Shown: positions 1 to 13,327, counted from the first letter of the stretch. The stretch: 64,000 nt of DNA from Sipunculus nudus (GCA_026874595.1 CM049315.1:65223389-65287388), one strand, 5' to 3'. Notes: generated by a model not told the origin, from the sequence alone. A program made the numbers and translations.

Positions 1-849
1 CAAATTTATTTCTAAATTTTTTATACCTTCAAAGAAGCTGTCATCTGTTAACAGGGCACAAATCGTAACCGCTGGACCTGGAATCTTCTAACCAGATATC
101 AAGGGAGGTCCATGAAAAGTCTCTGTAGAAACGTGTAATAAGGTCTCTGTTACCCATATTCTCTGAACTATGTTGTTCCTAATTATCCCTCAAAATAATT
201 AAAAATTTGAAACAAAAGCTTGAGAATCTGAATAAAAACTGCATTGATCACCATGATTCTTTGCATGAATATTGGTCATGGAGTGTTCCATCAGTTCCTG
301 CAAACTTGTGGCACCACTTGTATTTTTTTTAATTTTAGGAATTTTTTCCTCTATTTTTGATATGTTCAAAGAAAATGTCATCTGTTAACAGGGCAAAAAT
401 TGTAACTTTTGGACCTGGAATCTTCTAACTTGACATCAAGGATCAAGGGAGGTCCATAAAAAGTCTCTGTGTATTCTTGAAAGTAGGTCTCTGTTACCCA
501 TATCCTCTGTGCTTTTGGCTAAGAATAATTAAAAATTTGATGCAAAAGCTCCAGTATCTGAATAATTACTGCATTGATCACCATGATTCTTTGGATATAT
601 ATTGGTCATGGAGTGTTTCATTAGTTCCTGCAGACTGGTGGCACTTTACTACTATTTTTTTATTTTTTAGGCATTTTTGCTTCTATTTAAGAGACCTTCA
701 AATGAAGTGGTCATCTGTCCAAAAGCCCAATGAAATCCATTTCTTAGGACTCACAAAATTCATGATTTTTTTTGCACTCTGGCAGTCATTTTGCTCATTG
801 TGCATCATTACTTGAATTCAGCTGAGCGTCATGGCCCATGGGCCACTAG
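1..849 (+). mobile_element. Dispersed non-autonomous repeat, right part (palindrome + CTAG 3' end)
   Basis: Two internal copies of a roughly 340-bp module are visible: the 'cagggcacaaatcg' segment at about 51 recurs as 'cagggcaaaaattg' near 392, each followed by the 'ggaggtccat' and 'gtctctgttacccatat' blocks. The same modules occur at 46,540-47,300. The right end is a 14-bp perfect palindrome (832-845) directly followed by CTAG (846-849), matching the end of the 46.5-48.5 kb copy. The left end lies outside the window. No credible protein is encoded. A hairpin followed by CTRR is a Helitron hallmark, so this may be a Helitron-derived family, but a palindrome touching CTAG with no spacer is atypical and the class is inferred. 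Confidence 0.6.
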
Positions 850-3800
850 TTATATGAATCTTAGTAATACATTAACTGTACTTTAACAACGTCAATCTGT
901 GATAATTAATAAATCTGGATATTAATACTGCCATACCCTACCAGCACCTGTGTAGCCTACTTTTCTCCTCTCTTTTTCTTGAGGTTGCCTGTGTAGCCTA
1001 CTTTTCTCCTCTCTTTTTCTTGAGGTTGCCTGTGTAGCCTACTTTTCTCATCTCTTTTTCTTGAGGTTGCTGTTCAGCCTACCTTTCACTTTTCATTCTT
1101 GAGAATCCCTGTTTAGCTTACCTTTCTCCTCTCTTTATCTTGAAGTTGCCTGTGTAGCCTACCTTTCTCCTCTCTTTTTCTTGAGGTTGCCTGTTTAGAT
1201 TACTTTTCTCCTCTTTTTCTTGAGGTTGCCTGTGTAGCCTACTTTTCTCCTCTCTTTATCTTGAAGATGCCTGTGTAGCCTACCTTTCTCCTCTCTTTTT
1301 CTTGAGGTTGCCTGTTTAGATTACTTTTCTCCTCTTTTTCTTGAGGTTGCCTGTGTAGCCTACCTTTCTCCTCTCTTTTTTTTTTAGGTTGCCTGTGTAG
1401 CCTACTTTTCTCCTCTCTTTATCTTGAAGTTGCCTGTGTAGCCTACCTTTCTGCTCTCTTTTTCTTGAGGTTGCCTGTTTAGATTACTTTTCTCCTCTTT
1501 TTCTTGAGGTTGCCTGTATAGCCTACTTTTCTTCTCTCTTTATCTTGAAGATGCCTGTGTAGCCTACCTTTCTCCTCTCTTTTTCTTGAGGTTGCCTGTT
1601 TAGATTACTTTTCTCCTCTTTTTCTTGAGGTTGCCTGTGTAGCCTACCTTTCTCCTCTCTTTTTCTTGAGGTTGCCTGTGTAGCCTACTTTTCTCCTCTC
1701 TTTTTCTTGAGGTTGCTTGTGTAGCCTACTTTTCTCATCTCTTTTTCTTGAGGTTGCCCGTGAAGCCTACCTTTCACTTTTCATTCTTGAGAATCCCTGT
1801 TTAGCTTACCTTTCTCCTCTCTTTATCTTGAAGTTGCCTGTGTAGCCTCCCTTTCTGCTATCTTTTTCTTGAGGTTGCCTGTTTAGATTACTTTTCTCCT
1901 CTTTTTTTGGAGGTTGCCTGTGTAGCCTACTTTTCTCCTCTCTTTATCTTGAAGTTGCCTGTGTAGCCTACCTTTCTGCTATCTTTTTCTTGAGGTTGCC
2001 TGTTTAGATTACTTTTCTCCTCTTTTTCTTGAGGTTACCTGTGTAGCCTACCTTTCTCCTCTCTTTTTCATGAGGTTGCCTGTGTACCCTACTTTTCTCC
2101 TCTCCTTTTCTTGAGTTTCCCTGTTTAGCCTACCTTTCTCCTCTCTTTATCTAGAAGTTGCCTGTGTAGCCTACTTTTCTCCTCTCTTTTTCTTGAGGTT
2201 GCCTGTGTAGCCAACCTTTCTCATCTCTTTATCTAGAAGTTTCCTGTGTAGTCTACTTTTTCCTCTCTTTCTCTTGAGTTTCCCTGTTTAGATTACTTTT
2301 CTCCTCTTTTTCTTGAGGTTGCCTGTGTAGCCTACCTTTCTCATCTCTTTTTCTTGAGGTTGCTGTTCAGCCCACCTATCACTTTTCATTCTTGAGAATC
2401 CCTGTTTAGCTTAACTTTCTCCTCTCTTTATCTTGAAGTTGCCTGTGTAGCCTACCTTTCTCATCTCTTTTTCTTGAGGTTGCTGTTCAGCCTACCTTTC
2501 ACTTTTCATTCTTGAGAATCCCTGTTTAGCCTACCTTTCTCCTCTCTTTTTCTTGAGGTTGCCTGTTTAGATTACTTTTCTCCTCTTTTTCTTGAGGTTG
2601 TCTGTGTACCCTACTTTTCTCCTCTTTTTTTTTCTTGAGTTTCCCTGTTTAGCCTACCTTTCTCCTCTCTTTTTCTTGAGGTTGCCTGTGTAGCCAACCT
2701 TTCTCCCCTCTTTTTCTTGAGGTTGCCTGTTTAGATTACTTTTCTCCTCTCTTTTTCTTGCGGTTGCCTGTGTACCCTACTTTTCTCCTCTCCTTTTCTC
2801 GAGTTTCCCTGTTTAGCCTACCTTTCTGCTCTCTTTTTCTTGAGGTTGCCTGTGTAGCCTACCTTTCTCCTCCCTTTTTTTGAGGTTGCCCGTGAAGCCT
2901 ACCTTTCTCCTCTCTTTTTCTTGAGGTTGCCCGTGTAGCCAACCTTTCTCCTCTCTTTTTCTTGAGGTTGCCCATGTAGCCAACCTTTCTCCTCTCTTTT
3001 TCTTGAGGTTGCCTGTGTACCCTACTTTTCTCCTCTCCTTTTCTCGAGTTTCCCTGTTTAGCCTACCTTTCTGCTCTCTTTTTCTTGAGGTTGCCTGTGT
3101 AGCCTACCTTTCTCCTCTCTTTTTCTTGAGGTTGCCCGTGTAGCCTACCTTTCTCCTCTCTTTTTCTTGAGGTTGCCCGTGTAGCCAACCTTTCTCCTCT
3201 CTTTTTCTTGAGTTTGCCAGTGTAGCCAACCTTTCTCCTCTCTTTTTCTTGAGGTTGCCTGTGTAGCCTACCTTTCTCCTCTCTTTTTCTTGAGGTTGCC
3301 TGTGTAGCCAACCTTTCTCCTCTCTTTTTCTTGAGGTTGCCTGTGTAGCCTACCTTTCTCCTCTCTTTTTCTTGAGGTTGCCTGTTTAGATTACTTTTCT
3401 CCTCTCTTTTTCTTGAGATGGCCTGTGAAGCCTACCTTTCTCCTCTCTTTTTCTTGATGTTGCCTGTTTAGATTACTTTTCTCCTCTTTTTCTTGAGGTT
3501 GCCTGTGTAGCCAACCTTTCTCCTCTCTTTTTCTTGAGGTTGCCCGTGTAGCCAAACTTTCTCCTCTCTTTTTCTTGAGGTTGCCTGTGTAGCCTACCTT
3601 TCTCCTCTCTTTTTCTTGAGGTTGCCCGTGTAGCCAACCTTTCTCCACTCTTTTTCTTGAGGTTGCCCGTGTAGCCTACCTGTCTCCTCTCTTTTTCTTG
3701 AGGTTGCCCGTGTAGCCAACCTTTCTCCTCTCTTTATCTAGAAGTTGCCTGTGTAGCCTACTTTTCTCCTCTCTTTTTCTTGAGTTTCCCTGTTAAGATT

Positions 3801-4934
3801 ACTTTTCTCCTCTTTTTCTTGAGGTTGCCCATGTAGCCTACCTTTCTCCTCTCTTTTTCTTGAGGTTGACTGTGTAGCCAACCTTTCTCCTCTCTTTTTC
3901 TTGAGGTTGCCCGTGTAGCCAACCTTTCTCATCTCTTTATCTAGAAGTTTCCTGTGTAGTCTACTTTTTCCTCTCTTTCTCTTGAGTTTCCCTGTTTAGA
4001 TTACTTTTCTCCTCTTTTTCTTGAGGTTGCCTGTGTAGCCTACCTTTCTCATCTCTTTTTCTTGAGGTTGCTGTTCAGCCTACCTTTCACTTTTCATTCT
4101 TGAGAATCCCTGTTTAGCTTACCTTTCTCCTCTCTTTATCTTGAAGTTGCCTGTGTAGCCTACCTTTCTCATCTCTTTTTCTTGAGGTTGCTGTTCAGCC
4201 TACCTTTCACTTTTCATTCTTGAGAATCCCTGTTAAGCCTACCTTTCTCCTCTCTTTTTCTTGAGGTTGCCTGTTTAGATTACTTTTCTCCTCTTTTTCT
4301 TGAGGTTGCCTGTGTACCCTACTTTTCTCCTCTTTTTTTTCTTGAGTTTCCCTGTTTAGCCTACCTTTCTCCTCTCTTTTTCTTGAGGTTGCCTGTGTAG
4401 CCAACCTTTCTCCCCTCTTTTTCTTGAGGTTGCCTGTTTAGATTACTTTTCTCCTCTCTTTTTCTTGCGGTTGCCTGTGTACCCTACTTTTCTCCTCTCC
4501 TTTTCTCGAGTTTCCCTGTTAAGCCTACCTTTCTGCTCTCTTTTTCTTGAGGTTGCCTGTGTAGCCTACCTTTCTCCTCCCTTTTTTTGAGGTTGCCCGT
4601 GAAGCCTACCTTTCTACTCTCTTTTTCTTGAGGTTGCCCGTGTAGCCAACCTTTCTCCTCTCTTTTTCTTGAGGTTGCCCATGTAGCCAACCTTTCTCCT
4701 CTCTTTTTCTTGAGGTTGCCTGTGTACCCTACTTTTCTCCTCTCCTTTTCTCGAGTTTCCCTGTTTAGCCTACCTTTCTGCTCTCTTTTTCTTGAGGTTG
4801 CCTGTGTAGCCTACCTTTCTCCTCTCTTTTTCTTGAGGTTGCCTGTGTAGCCTACCTTTCTCCTCTCTTTTTCTTGAGGTTGCCTGTGTAGCCAACCTTT
4901 CTCCTCTCTTTTTCTTGAGGTTGCCTGTGTAGCC

Positions 4935-7420
4935 TACCTTTCTCATCTCTTTTTCTTGAGGTTGCTGTTCAGCCTACCTTTCACTTTTCATTCTTGAGAA
5001 TCCCTGTTTAGCCTACCTTTCTCCTATCTTTTTCTTGAGGTTGCCTGTTTAGATTACTTTTCTCCTCTTTTTCTTGAGGTTGCCTGTGTACCCTACTTTT
5101 CTCCTCTTTTTTTTTCTTGAGTTTCCCTGTTTAGCCTACCTTTCTCCTCTCTTTTTCTTGAGGTTGCCTGTGTAGCCAACCTTTCTCCCCTCTTTTTCTT
5201 GAGGTTGCCTGTTTAGATTACTTTTCTCCTCTCTTTTTCTTGCGGTTGCCTGTGTACCCTACTTTTCTCCTCTCCTTTTCTTGAGTTTCCCTGTTTAGCC
5301 TACCTTTCTGCTCTCTTTTTCTTGAGGTTGCCTGTGTAGCCTACCTTTCTCCTCCCTTTTTTTGAGGTTGCCCGTGAAGCCTACCTTTCTCCTCTCTTTT
5401 TCTTGAGGTTGCCCGTGTAGCCAACCTTTCTCCTCTCTTTTTCTTGAGGTTGCCCATGTAGCCAACCTTTCTCCTCTCTTTTTCTTGCGGTTGCCTGTGT
5501 ACCCTACTTTTCTCCTCTCCTTTTCTTGAGTTTCCCTGTTTAGCCTACCTTTCTGCTCTCTTTTTCTTGAGGTTGCCTGTGTAGCCTACCTTTCTCCTCC
5601 CTTTTTTTGAGGTTGCCCGTGAAGCCTACCTTTCTCCTCTCTTTTTCTTGAGGTTGCCCGTGTAGCCAACCTTTCTCCTCTCTTTTTCTTGAGGTTGCCC
5701 ATGTAGCCAACCTTTCTCCTCTCTTTTTCTTGAGGTTGCCTGTGTACCCTACTTTTCTCCTCTCCTTTTCTCGAGTTTCCCTGTTTAGCCTACCTTTCTG
5801 CTCTCTTTTTCTTGAGGTTGCCTGTGTAGCCTACCTTTCTCCTCTCTTTTTCTTGAGGTTGCCCGTGTAGCCTACCTTTCTCCTCTCTTTTTCTTGAGGT
5901 TGCCCGTGTAGCCAACCTTTCTCCTCTCTTTTTCTTGAGGTTGCCTTTGTAGCCTACTTTTTTCCTCTCTTTTTCTTGAGTTTCCCTGTTTAGATTACTT
6001 TTCTCCTCTTTTTCTTACGTTTCCCTGTTTAGATTACTTATCTCCTCTTTTTCTTGAGGTTGCCTGTGAAGCCTACTTTTCTCCTCTCTTTTTCTTGAGG
6101 TTGCCTGTTTAGATTACTTTTCCCCTCTCTTTTTCTTGAGGTTGCCTGTGAAGCCTACCTTTCTCCTCTCTTTTTCTTGATGTTGCCTGTTTAGATTACT
6201 TTTCTCCTCTTTTTCTTGAGGTTGCCTGTGAAGTCTACCTTTCTCCTCTCTTTTTCTTGAGGTTGCCTGTGTAGCCAACCTTTCTCCTCTCTTTTTCTTG
6301 AGGTTGCCCGTGTAGCCAACCTTTCTCCTCTCTTTTTCTTGAGGTTGCCTGTGTAGCCTACCTTTCTCCTCTCTTTTTCTTGAGGTTGCCCGTGTAGCCA
6401 ACCTTTCTCCACTCTTTTTCTTGAGGTTGCCCGTGTAGCCTACCTTTCTCCTCTCTTTTTCTTGAGGTTGCCCGTGTAGCCAACCTTTCTCCTCTCTTTA
6501 TCTAGAAGTTGCCTGTGTAGCCTACTTTTCTCCTCTCTTTTTCTTGAGTTTCCCTGTTTAGATTACTTTTCTCCTCTTTTTCTTGTGGTAGCCCATGTAG
6601 CCTACCTTTCTCCTCTCTTTTTCTTGAGGTTGCCTGTGTAGCCAACCTTTCTCCTCTCTTTTTCTTGAGGTTGCCTGTGTAGCCTACCTTTCTCCTCTCT
6701 TTTTCTTGAGGTTGCCTGTGACGCCTACCTTTCTCCTGTCTTTTTCTTGAGGTTGCCTGGGTAGCCTACCTTTCTCCTCTCTTTATCTTGAAGTTGCCTG
6801 TGTAGCCTACTTTTCTCCTCTCTTTTTCTTGAGGTTGCCCGTGTAGCCAACCTTTCTCCTCTCTTTTTCTTGAGGTTGCCTGTGTAGCCTACCTTTCTCC
6901 TCTCTTTTTCTTGAGGTTGCCTGTGAAGCCTACCTTTCTCCTCTCTTTTTCTTGAGGTTGCCTGTGTAGCCAACCTTTCTCCTCTCTTTTTCTTGAGGTT
7001 GCCCGTGTAGCCGACCTTTCTCCTCTCTTTTTCTTGAAGTTGCCTGTTTAGCCTACCTTTCTCCTCTCTTTTTCTTGAGGTTGCCTGTGAAGCCTACCTT
7101 TCTCCTCTCTTTTTCTTGAGGTTGCCCGTGTAGCCAACCTTTCTCCTCTCTTTTTCTTGAGGTTGCCTGTTTAGATTACTTTTCTCCTCTTTTTCTTGAG
7201 GTTTCCTGTGAAGCCTACTTTTCTCCTCTCTTTTTCTTGAGGTTGCCCGTGTAGCCAACCTTTCTCCTCTCTTTTTCTTGAGGTTGCCAGTGTAGCCAAC
7301 CTTTCTCCTCTCTTTTTCTTGAGGTTGCCTGTGTAGCCTACCTTTCTCCTCTCTTTTTCTTGAGGTTGCCTGTGTAGCCAACCTTTCTCCTCTCTTTTTC
7401 TTGAGGTTGCCTGTGTAGCC
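4935..7420. repeat. Higher-order copy A of the 41-bp array
   Basis: This block of about 2.48 kb starts at the 'tctcatctctttttcttgag' landmark (4,942) and is repeated almost exactly from 7,429 and again from about 9,911. The landmark 'ttgcctttgtagcctac' falls at 5,941, 8,427 and 10,909, giving spacings of 2,486 and 2,482. Copy A differs from B and C in one stretch of about 400 bp (roughly 6,675-7,090). That stretch reappears at about 12,211-12,620, just after copy C. The pattern indicates recent unequal exchange rather than old divergence. Confidence 0.8.
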
Positions 7421-9905
7421 TACCTTTCTCATCTCTTTTTCTTGAGGTTGCTGTTCAGCCTACCTTTCACTTTTCATTCTTGAGAATCCCTGTTTAGCCT
7501 ACCTTTCTCCTATCTTTTTCTTGAGGTTGCCTGTTTAGATTACTTTTCTCCTCTTTTTCTTGAGGTTGCCTGTGTACCCTACTTTTCTCCTCTTTTTTTT
7601 TCTTGAGTTTCCCTGTTTAGCCTACCTTTCTCCTCTCTTTTTCTTGAGGTTGCCTGTGTAGCCAACCTTTCTCCCCTCTTTTTCTTGAGGTTGCCTGTTT
7701 AGATTACTTTTCTCCTCTCTTTTTCTTGCGGTTGCCTGTGTACCCTACTTTTCTCCTCTCCTTTTCTTGAGTTTCCCTGTTTAGCCTACCTTTCTGCTCT
7801 CTTTTTCTTGAGGTTGCCTGTGTAGCCTACCTTTCTCCTCCCTTTTTTTGAGGTTGCCCGTGAAGCCTACCTTTCTCCTCTCTTTTTCTTGAGGTTGCCC
7901 GTGTAGCCAACCTTTCTCCTCTCTTTTTCTTGAGGTTGCCCATGTAGCCAACCTTTCTCCTCTCTTTTTCTTGCGGTTGCCTGTGTACCCTACTTTTCTC
8001 CTCTCCTTTTCTTGAGTTTCCCTGTTTAGCCTACCTTTCTGCTCTCTTTTTCTTGAGGTTGCCTGTGTAGCCTACCTTTCTCCTCCCTTTTTTTGAGGTT
8101 GCCCGTGAAGCCTACCTTTCTCCTCTCTTTTTCTTGAGGTTGCCCGTGTAGCCAACCTTTCTCCTCTCTTTTTCTTGAGGTTGCCCATGTAGCCAACCTT
8201 TCTCCTCTCTTTTTCTTGAGGTTGCCTGTGTACCCTACTTTTCTCCTCTCCTTTTCTCGAGTTTCCCTGTTTAGCCTACCTTTCTGCTCTCTTTTTCTTG
8301 AGGTTGCCTGTGTAGCCTACCTTTCTCCTCTCTTTTTCTTGAGGTTGCCCGTGTAGCCTACCTTTCTCCTCTCTTTTTCTTGAGGTTGCCCGTGTAGCCA
8401 ACCTTTCTCCTCTCTTTTTCTTGAGGTTGCCTTTGTAGCCTACTTTTTTCCTCTCTTTTTCTTGAGTTTCCCTGTTTAGATTACTTTTCTCCTCTTTTTC
8501 TTACGTTTCCCTGTTTAGATTACTTATCTCCTCTTTTTCTTGAGGTTGCCTGTGAAGCCTACTTTTCTCCTCTCTTTTTCTTGAGGTTGCCTGTTTAGAT
8601 TACTTTTCCCCTCTCTTTTTCTTGAGGTTGCCTGTGAAGCCTACCTTTCTCCTCTCTTTTTCTTGATGTTGCCTGTTTAGATTACTTTTCTCCTCTTTTT
8701 CTTGAGGTTGCCTGTGAAGTCTACCTTTCTCCTCTCTTTTTCTTGAGGTTGCCTGTGTAGCCAACCTTTCTCCTCTCTTTTTCTTGAGGTTGCCCGTGTA
8801 GCCAACCTTTCTCCTCTCTTTTTCTTGAGGTTGCCTGTGTAGCCTACCTTTCTCCTCTCTTTTTCTTGAGGTTGCCCGTGTAGCCAACCTTTCTCCACTC
8901 TTTTTCTTGAGGTTGCCCGTGTAGCCTACCTTTCTCCTCTCTTTTTCTTGAGGTTGCCCGTGTAGCCAACCTTTCTCCTCTCTTTATCTAGAAGTTGCCT
9001 GTGTAGCCTACTTTTCTCCTCTCTTTTTCTTGAGTTTCCCTGTTTAGATTACTTTTCTCCTCTTTTTCTTGTGGTAGCCCATGTAGCCTACCTTTCTCCT
9101 CTCTTTTTCTTGAGGTTGCCTGTGTAGCCAACCTTTCTCCTCTCTTTTTCTTGAGGTTGCCCGTGTAGCCAACCTTTCTCCTCTCTTTTTCTTGAGGTTG
9201 CCTGTGTAGCCTACTTTTTTCCTCTCTTTTTCTTGAGTTTCCCTGTTTAGATTACTTTTCTCCTCTTTTTCTTGAGTTTCCCTGTTTAGATTACTTTTCT
9301 CCTCTTTTTCTTGAGGTTGCCTGTGAAGCCTACTTTTCTCCTCTCTTTTTCTTGAGGTTGCCTGTGTAGCCTACCTTTCTCCTCTCTTTTTCTTGAGGTT
9401 GCCTGTGAAGCCTACCTTTCTCCTCTCTTTTTCTTGAGGTTGCCTGTGTAGCAAACCTTTCTCCTCTCTTTTTCTTGAGGTTGCCCTATAAGCCAACCTT
9501 TCTCCTCTCTTTTTCTTGAGGTTGCCTGTGAAGCCTACCTTTCTCCTCTCTTTTTCTTGAGGTTACCTGTGTAGCCTACTTTTCTCCTCTCTTTTTCTTG
9601 AGGTTGCCCGTGTAGCCAACCTTTCTCCTCTCTTTTTCTTGAGGTTGCCTGTTTAGATTACTTTTCTCCTCTTTTTCTTGAGGTTTCCTGTGAAGCCTAC
9701 TTTTCTCCTCTCTTTTTCTTGAGGTTGCCCGTGTAGCCAACCTTTCTCCTCTCTTTTTCTTGAGGTTGCCAGTGTAGCCAACCTTTCTCCTCTCTTTTTC
9801 TTGAGGTTGCCTGTGTAGCCTACCTTTCTCCTCTCTTTTTCTTGAGGTTGCCTGTGTAGCCAACCTTTCTCCTCTCTTTTTCTTGAGGTTGCCTGTGTAG
9901 CCTAC
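7421..9905. repeat. Higher-order copy B of the 41-bp array
   Basis: Second copy of the 2.48-kb block. It matches copy A except for the roughly 400-bp alternative segment at about 9,160-9,575, and matches copy C throughout its length as far as I can read. Small differences are mainly T-tract lengths (for example the tract near 7,595 versus 10,078), which explains the 4-bp change in spacing. Confidence 0.8.
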
Positions 9906-12210
9906 CTTTCTCATCTCTTTTTCTTGAGGTTGCTGTTCAGCCTACCTTTCACTTTTCATTCTTGAGAATCCCTGTTTAGCCTACCTTTCTCCTATCTTTT
10001 TCTTGAGGTTGCCTGTTTAGATTACTTTTCTCCTCTTTTTCTTGAGGTTGCCTGTGTACCCTACTTTTCTCCTCTTTTTTTTTCTTGAGTTTCCCTGTTT
10101 AGCCTACCTTTCTCCTCTCTTTTTCTTGAGGTTGCCTGTGTAGCCAACCTTTCTCCCCTCTTTTTCTTGAGGTTGCCTGTTTAGATTACTTTTCTCCTCT
10201 CTTTTTCTTGCGGTTGCCTGTGTACCCTACTTTTCTCCTCTCCTTTTCTTGAGTTTCCCTGTTTAGCCTACCTTTCTGCTCTCTTTTTCTTGAGGTTGCC
10301 TGTGTAGCCTACCTTTCTCCTCCCTTTTTTTGAGGTTGCCCGTGAAGCCTACCTTTCTCCTCTCTTTTTCTTGAGGTTGCCCGTGTAGCCAACCTTTCTC
10401 CTCTCTTTTTCTTGAGGTTGCCCATGTAGCCAACCTTTCTCCTCTCTTTTTCTTGCGGTTGCCTGTGTACCCTACTTTTCTCCTCTCCTTTTCTTGAGTT
10501 TCCCTGTTTAGCCTACCTTTCTGCTCTCTTTTTCTTGAGGTTGCCTGTGTAGCCTACCTTTCTCCTCCCTTTTTTTGAGGTTGCCCGTGAAGCCTACCTT
10601 TCTCCTCTCTTTTTCTTGAGGTTGCCCGTGTAGCCAACCTTTCTCCTCTCTTTTTCTTGAGGTTGCCCATGTAGCCAACCTTTCTCCTCTCTTTTTCTTG
10701 AGGTTGCCTGTGTACCCTACTTTTCTCCTCTCCTTTTCTCGAGTTTCCCTGTTTAGCCTACCTTTCTGCTCTCTTTTTCTTGAGGTTGCCTGTGTAGCCT
10801 ACCTTTCTCCTCTCTTTTTCTTGAGGTTGCCCGTGTAGCCTACCTTTCTCCTCTCTTTTTCTTGAGGTTGCCCGTGTAGCCAACCTTTCTCCTCTCTTTT
10901 TCTTGAGGTTGCCTTTGTAGCCTACTTTTTTCCTCTCTTTTTCTTGAGTTTCCCTGTTTAGATTACTTTTCTCCTCTTTTTCTTACGTTTCCCTGTTTAG
11001 ATTACTTATCTCCTCTTTTTCTTGAGGTTGCCTGTGAAGCCTACTTTTCTCCTCTCTTTTTCTTGAGGTTGCCTGTTTAGATTACTTTTCCCCTCTCTTT
11101 TTCTTGAGGTTGCCTGTGAAGCCTACCTTTCTCCTCTCTTTTTCTTGATGTTGCCTGTTTAGATTACTTTTCTCCTCTTTTTCTTGAGGTTGCCTGTGAA
11201 GTCTACCTTTCTCCTCTCTTTTTCTTGAGGTTGCCTGTGTAGCCAACCTTTCTCCTCTCTTTTTCTTGAGGTTGCCCGTGTAGCCAACCTTTCTCCTCTC
11301 TTTTTCTTGAGGTTGCCTGTGTAGCCTACCTTTCTCCTCTCTTTTTCTTGAGGTTGCCCGTGTAGCCAACCTTTCTCCACTCTTTTTCTTGAGGTTGCCC
11401 GTGTAGCCTACCTTTCTCCTCTCTTTTTCTTGAGGTTGCCCGTGTAGCCAACCTTTCTCCTCTCTTTATCTAGAAGTTGCCTGTGTAGCCTACTTTTCTC
11501 CTCTCTTTTTCTTGAGTTTCCCTGTTTAGATTACTTTTCTCCTCTTTTTCTTGTGGTAGCCCATGTAGCCTACCTTTCTCCTCTCTTTTTCTTGAGGTTG
11601 CCTGTGTAGCCAACCTTTCTCCTCTCTTTTTCTTGAGGTTGCCCGTGTAGCCAACCTTTCTCCTCTCTTTTTCTTGAGGTTGCCTGTGTAGCCTACTTTT
11701 TTCCTCTCTTTTTCTTGAGTTTCCCTGTTTAGATTACTTTTCTCCTCTTTTTCTTGAGTTTCCCTGTTTAGATTACTTTTCTCCTCTTTTTCTTGAGGTT
11801 GCCTGTGAAGCCTACTTTTCTCCTCTCTTTTTCTTGAGGTTGCCTGTGTAGCCTACCTTTCTCCTCTCTTTTTCTTGAGGTTGCCTGTGAAGCCTACCTT
11901 TCTCCTCTCTTTTTCTTGAGGTTGCCTGTGTAGCAAACCTTTCTCCTCTCTTTTTCTTGAGGTTGCCCTATAAGCCAACCTTTCTCCTCTCTTTTTCTTG
12001 AGGTTGCCTGTGAAGCCTACCTTTCTCCTCTCTTTTTCTTGAGGTTACCTGTGTAGCCTACTTTTCTCCTCTCTTTTTCTTGAGGTTGCCCGTGTAGCCA
12101 ACCTTTCTCCTCTCTTTTTCTTGAGGTTGCCTGTTTAGATTACTTTTCTCCTCTTTTTCTTGAGGTTTCCTGTGAAGCCTACTTTTCTCCTCTCTTTTTC
12201 TTGAGGTTGC
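9906..12210. repeat. Higher-order copy C of the 41-bp array
   Basis: Third copy, nearly identical to B until about 12,210, where it switches into a segment matching 6,640-7,040 of copy A. That switch point marks a recombination junction within the array. Confidence 0.75.
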
Positions 12211-12873
12211 CTGTGTAGCCAACCTTTCTCCTATCTTTTTCTTGAGGTTGCCTGTGTAGCCTACCTTTCTCCTCTCTTTTTCTTGAGGTTGCCTGTGACG
12301 CCTACCTTTCTCCTGTCTTTTTCTTGAGGTTGCCTGGGTAGCCTACCTTTCTCCTCTCTTTATCTTGAAGTTGCCTGTGTAGCCTACTTTTCTCCTCTCT
12401 TTTTCTTGAGGTTGCCCGTGTAGCCAACCTTTCTCCTCTCTTTTTCTTGAGGTTGCCTGTGTAGCCTACCTTTCTCCTCTCTTTTTCTTGAGGTTGCCTG
12501 TGAAGCCTACCTTTCTCCTCTCTTTTTCTTGAGGTTGCCTGTGTAGCCAACCTTTCTCCTCTCTTTTTCTTGAGGTTGCCCGTGTAGCCGACCTTTCTCC
12601 TCTCTTTTTCTTGAAGTTGCCTGTTTAGCCTACCTTTCTCCTCTCTTTTTCTTGAGGTTGCCTGTGAAGCCTACCTTTCTCCTCTCTTTTTCTTGAGGTT
12701 GCCTGTGAAGCCTACCTTTCTCCTCTCTTTCTCTTGAGGTTGCCCGAATAGCCAACCTTTCTCCTCTCTTTCTCTTGAGGTTGCCCGTGTAGCCAACCTT
12801 TCTCCTCTTTTTCTTGAGGTTGCCTGTGAAGCCTACCTTTCTACTCTCTTTTTCTTGAGGTTGCCTGTGAAGC

Positions 12874-13327
12874 CTACCTTTCTCCTCTCTTTTTCTTGAG
12901 GTTTCCTGTGTAGCCAACCTTTCTCCTCTCTTTTTCTTGAGTTTCCCTGTTTAGCCTACCTTTTTCCTCTCTTTTTCTTGAGGTTACCTGTGTAGCCCAC
13001 CTTTCTCCTTTCTTTTTCTTGAGGTTGCCTGTGTAGCCTACCTTTCTCCTCTCTTTTTCATGAGGTTGCCTGTGTAGCCTACCTTTCTCCTCTCTTTTTC
13101 TTGAGGTTTCCTGTGTAGCCAACCTTTCTCCTCTCTTTTTCTTGAGTTTCCCTGTTTAGCCTACCTTTTTCCTCTCTTTTTCTTGAGGTTACCTGTGTAG
13201 CCCACCTTTCTCCTTTCTTTTTCTTGAGGTTGCCTGTGTAGCCTACCTTTCTCCTCTCTTTTTCATGAGGTTGCCTGTGTAGCCTACCTTTCTCCTCTCT
13301 TTTTCTTGAGGTTTCCTGTGTGGCCAA
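12874..13327. repeat. 205-bp (5 x 41) tandem duplication near the gene-proximal edge
   Basis: Two adjacent blocks offset by exactly 205 bp encode identical 82-residue minus-strand readings. 205 is five 41-bp units, so this is a pentamer duplicated once. It shows that the gene-proximal edge is still evolving by unequal exchange. Confidence 0.8.

Noticed and set aside
1-940. Continuation of LIAS (RLRLPPWLKT) left of the array
   Set aside because: The left flank does not encode it in any minus frame; it is dispersed repeat. The next exon must lie outside the window.
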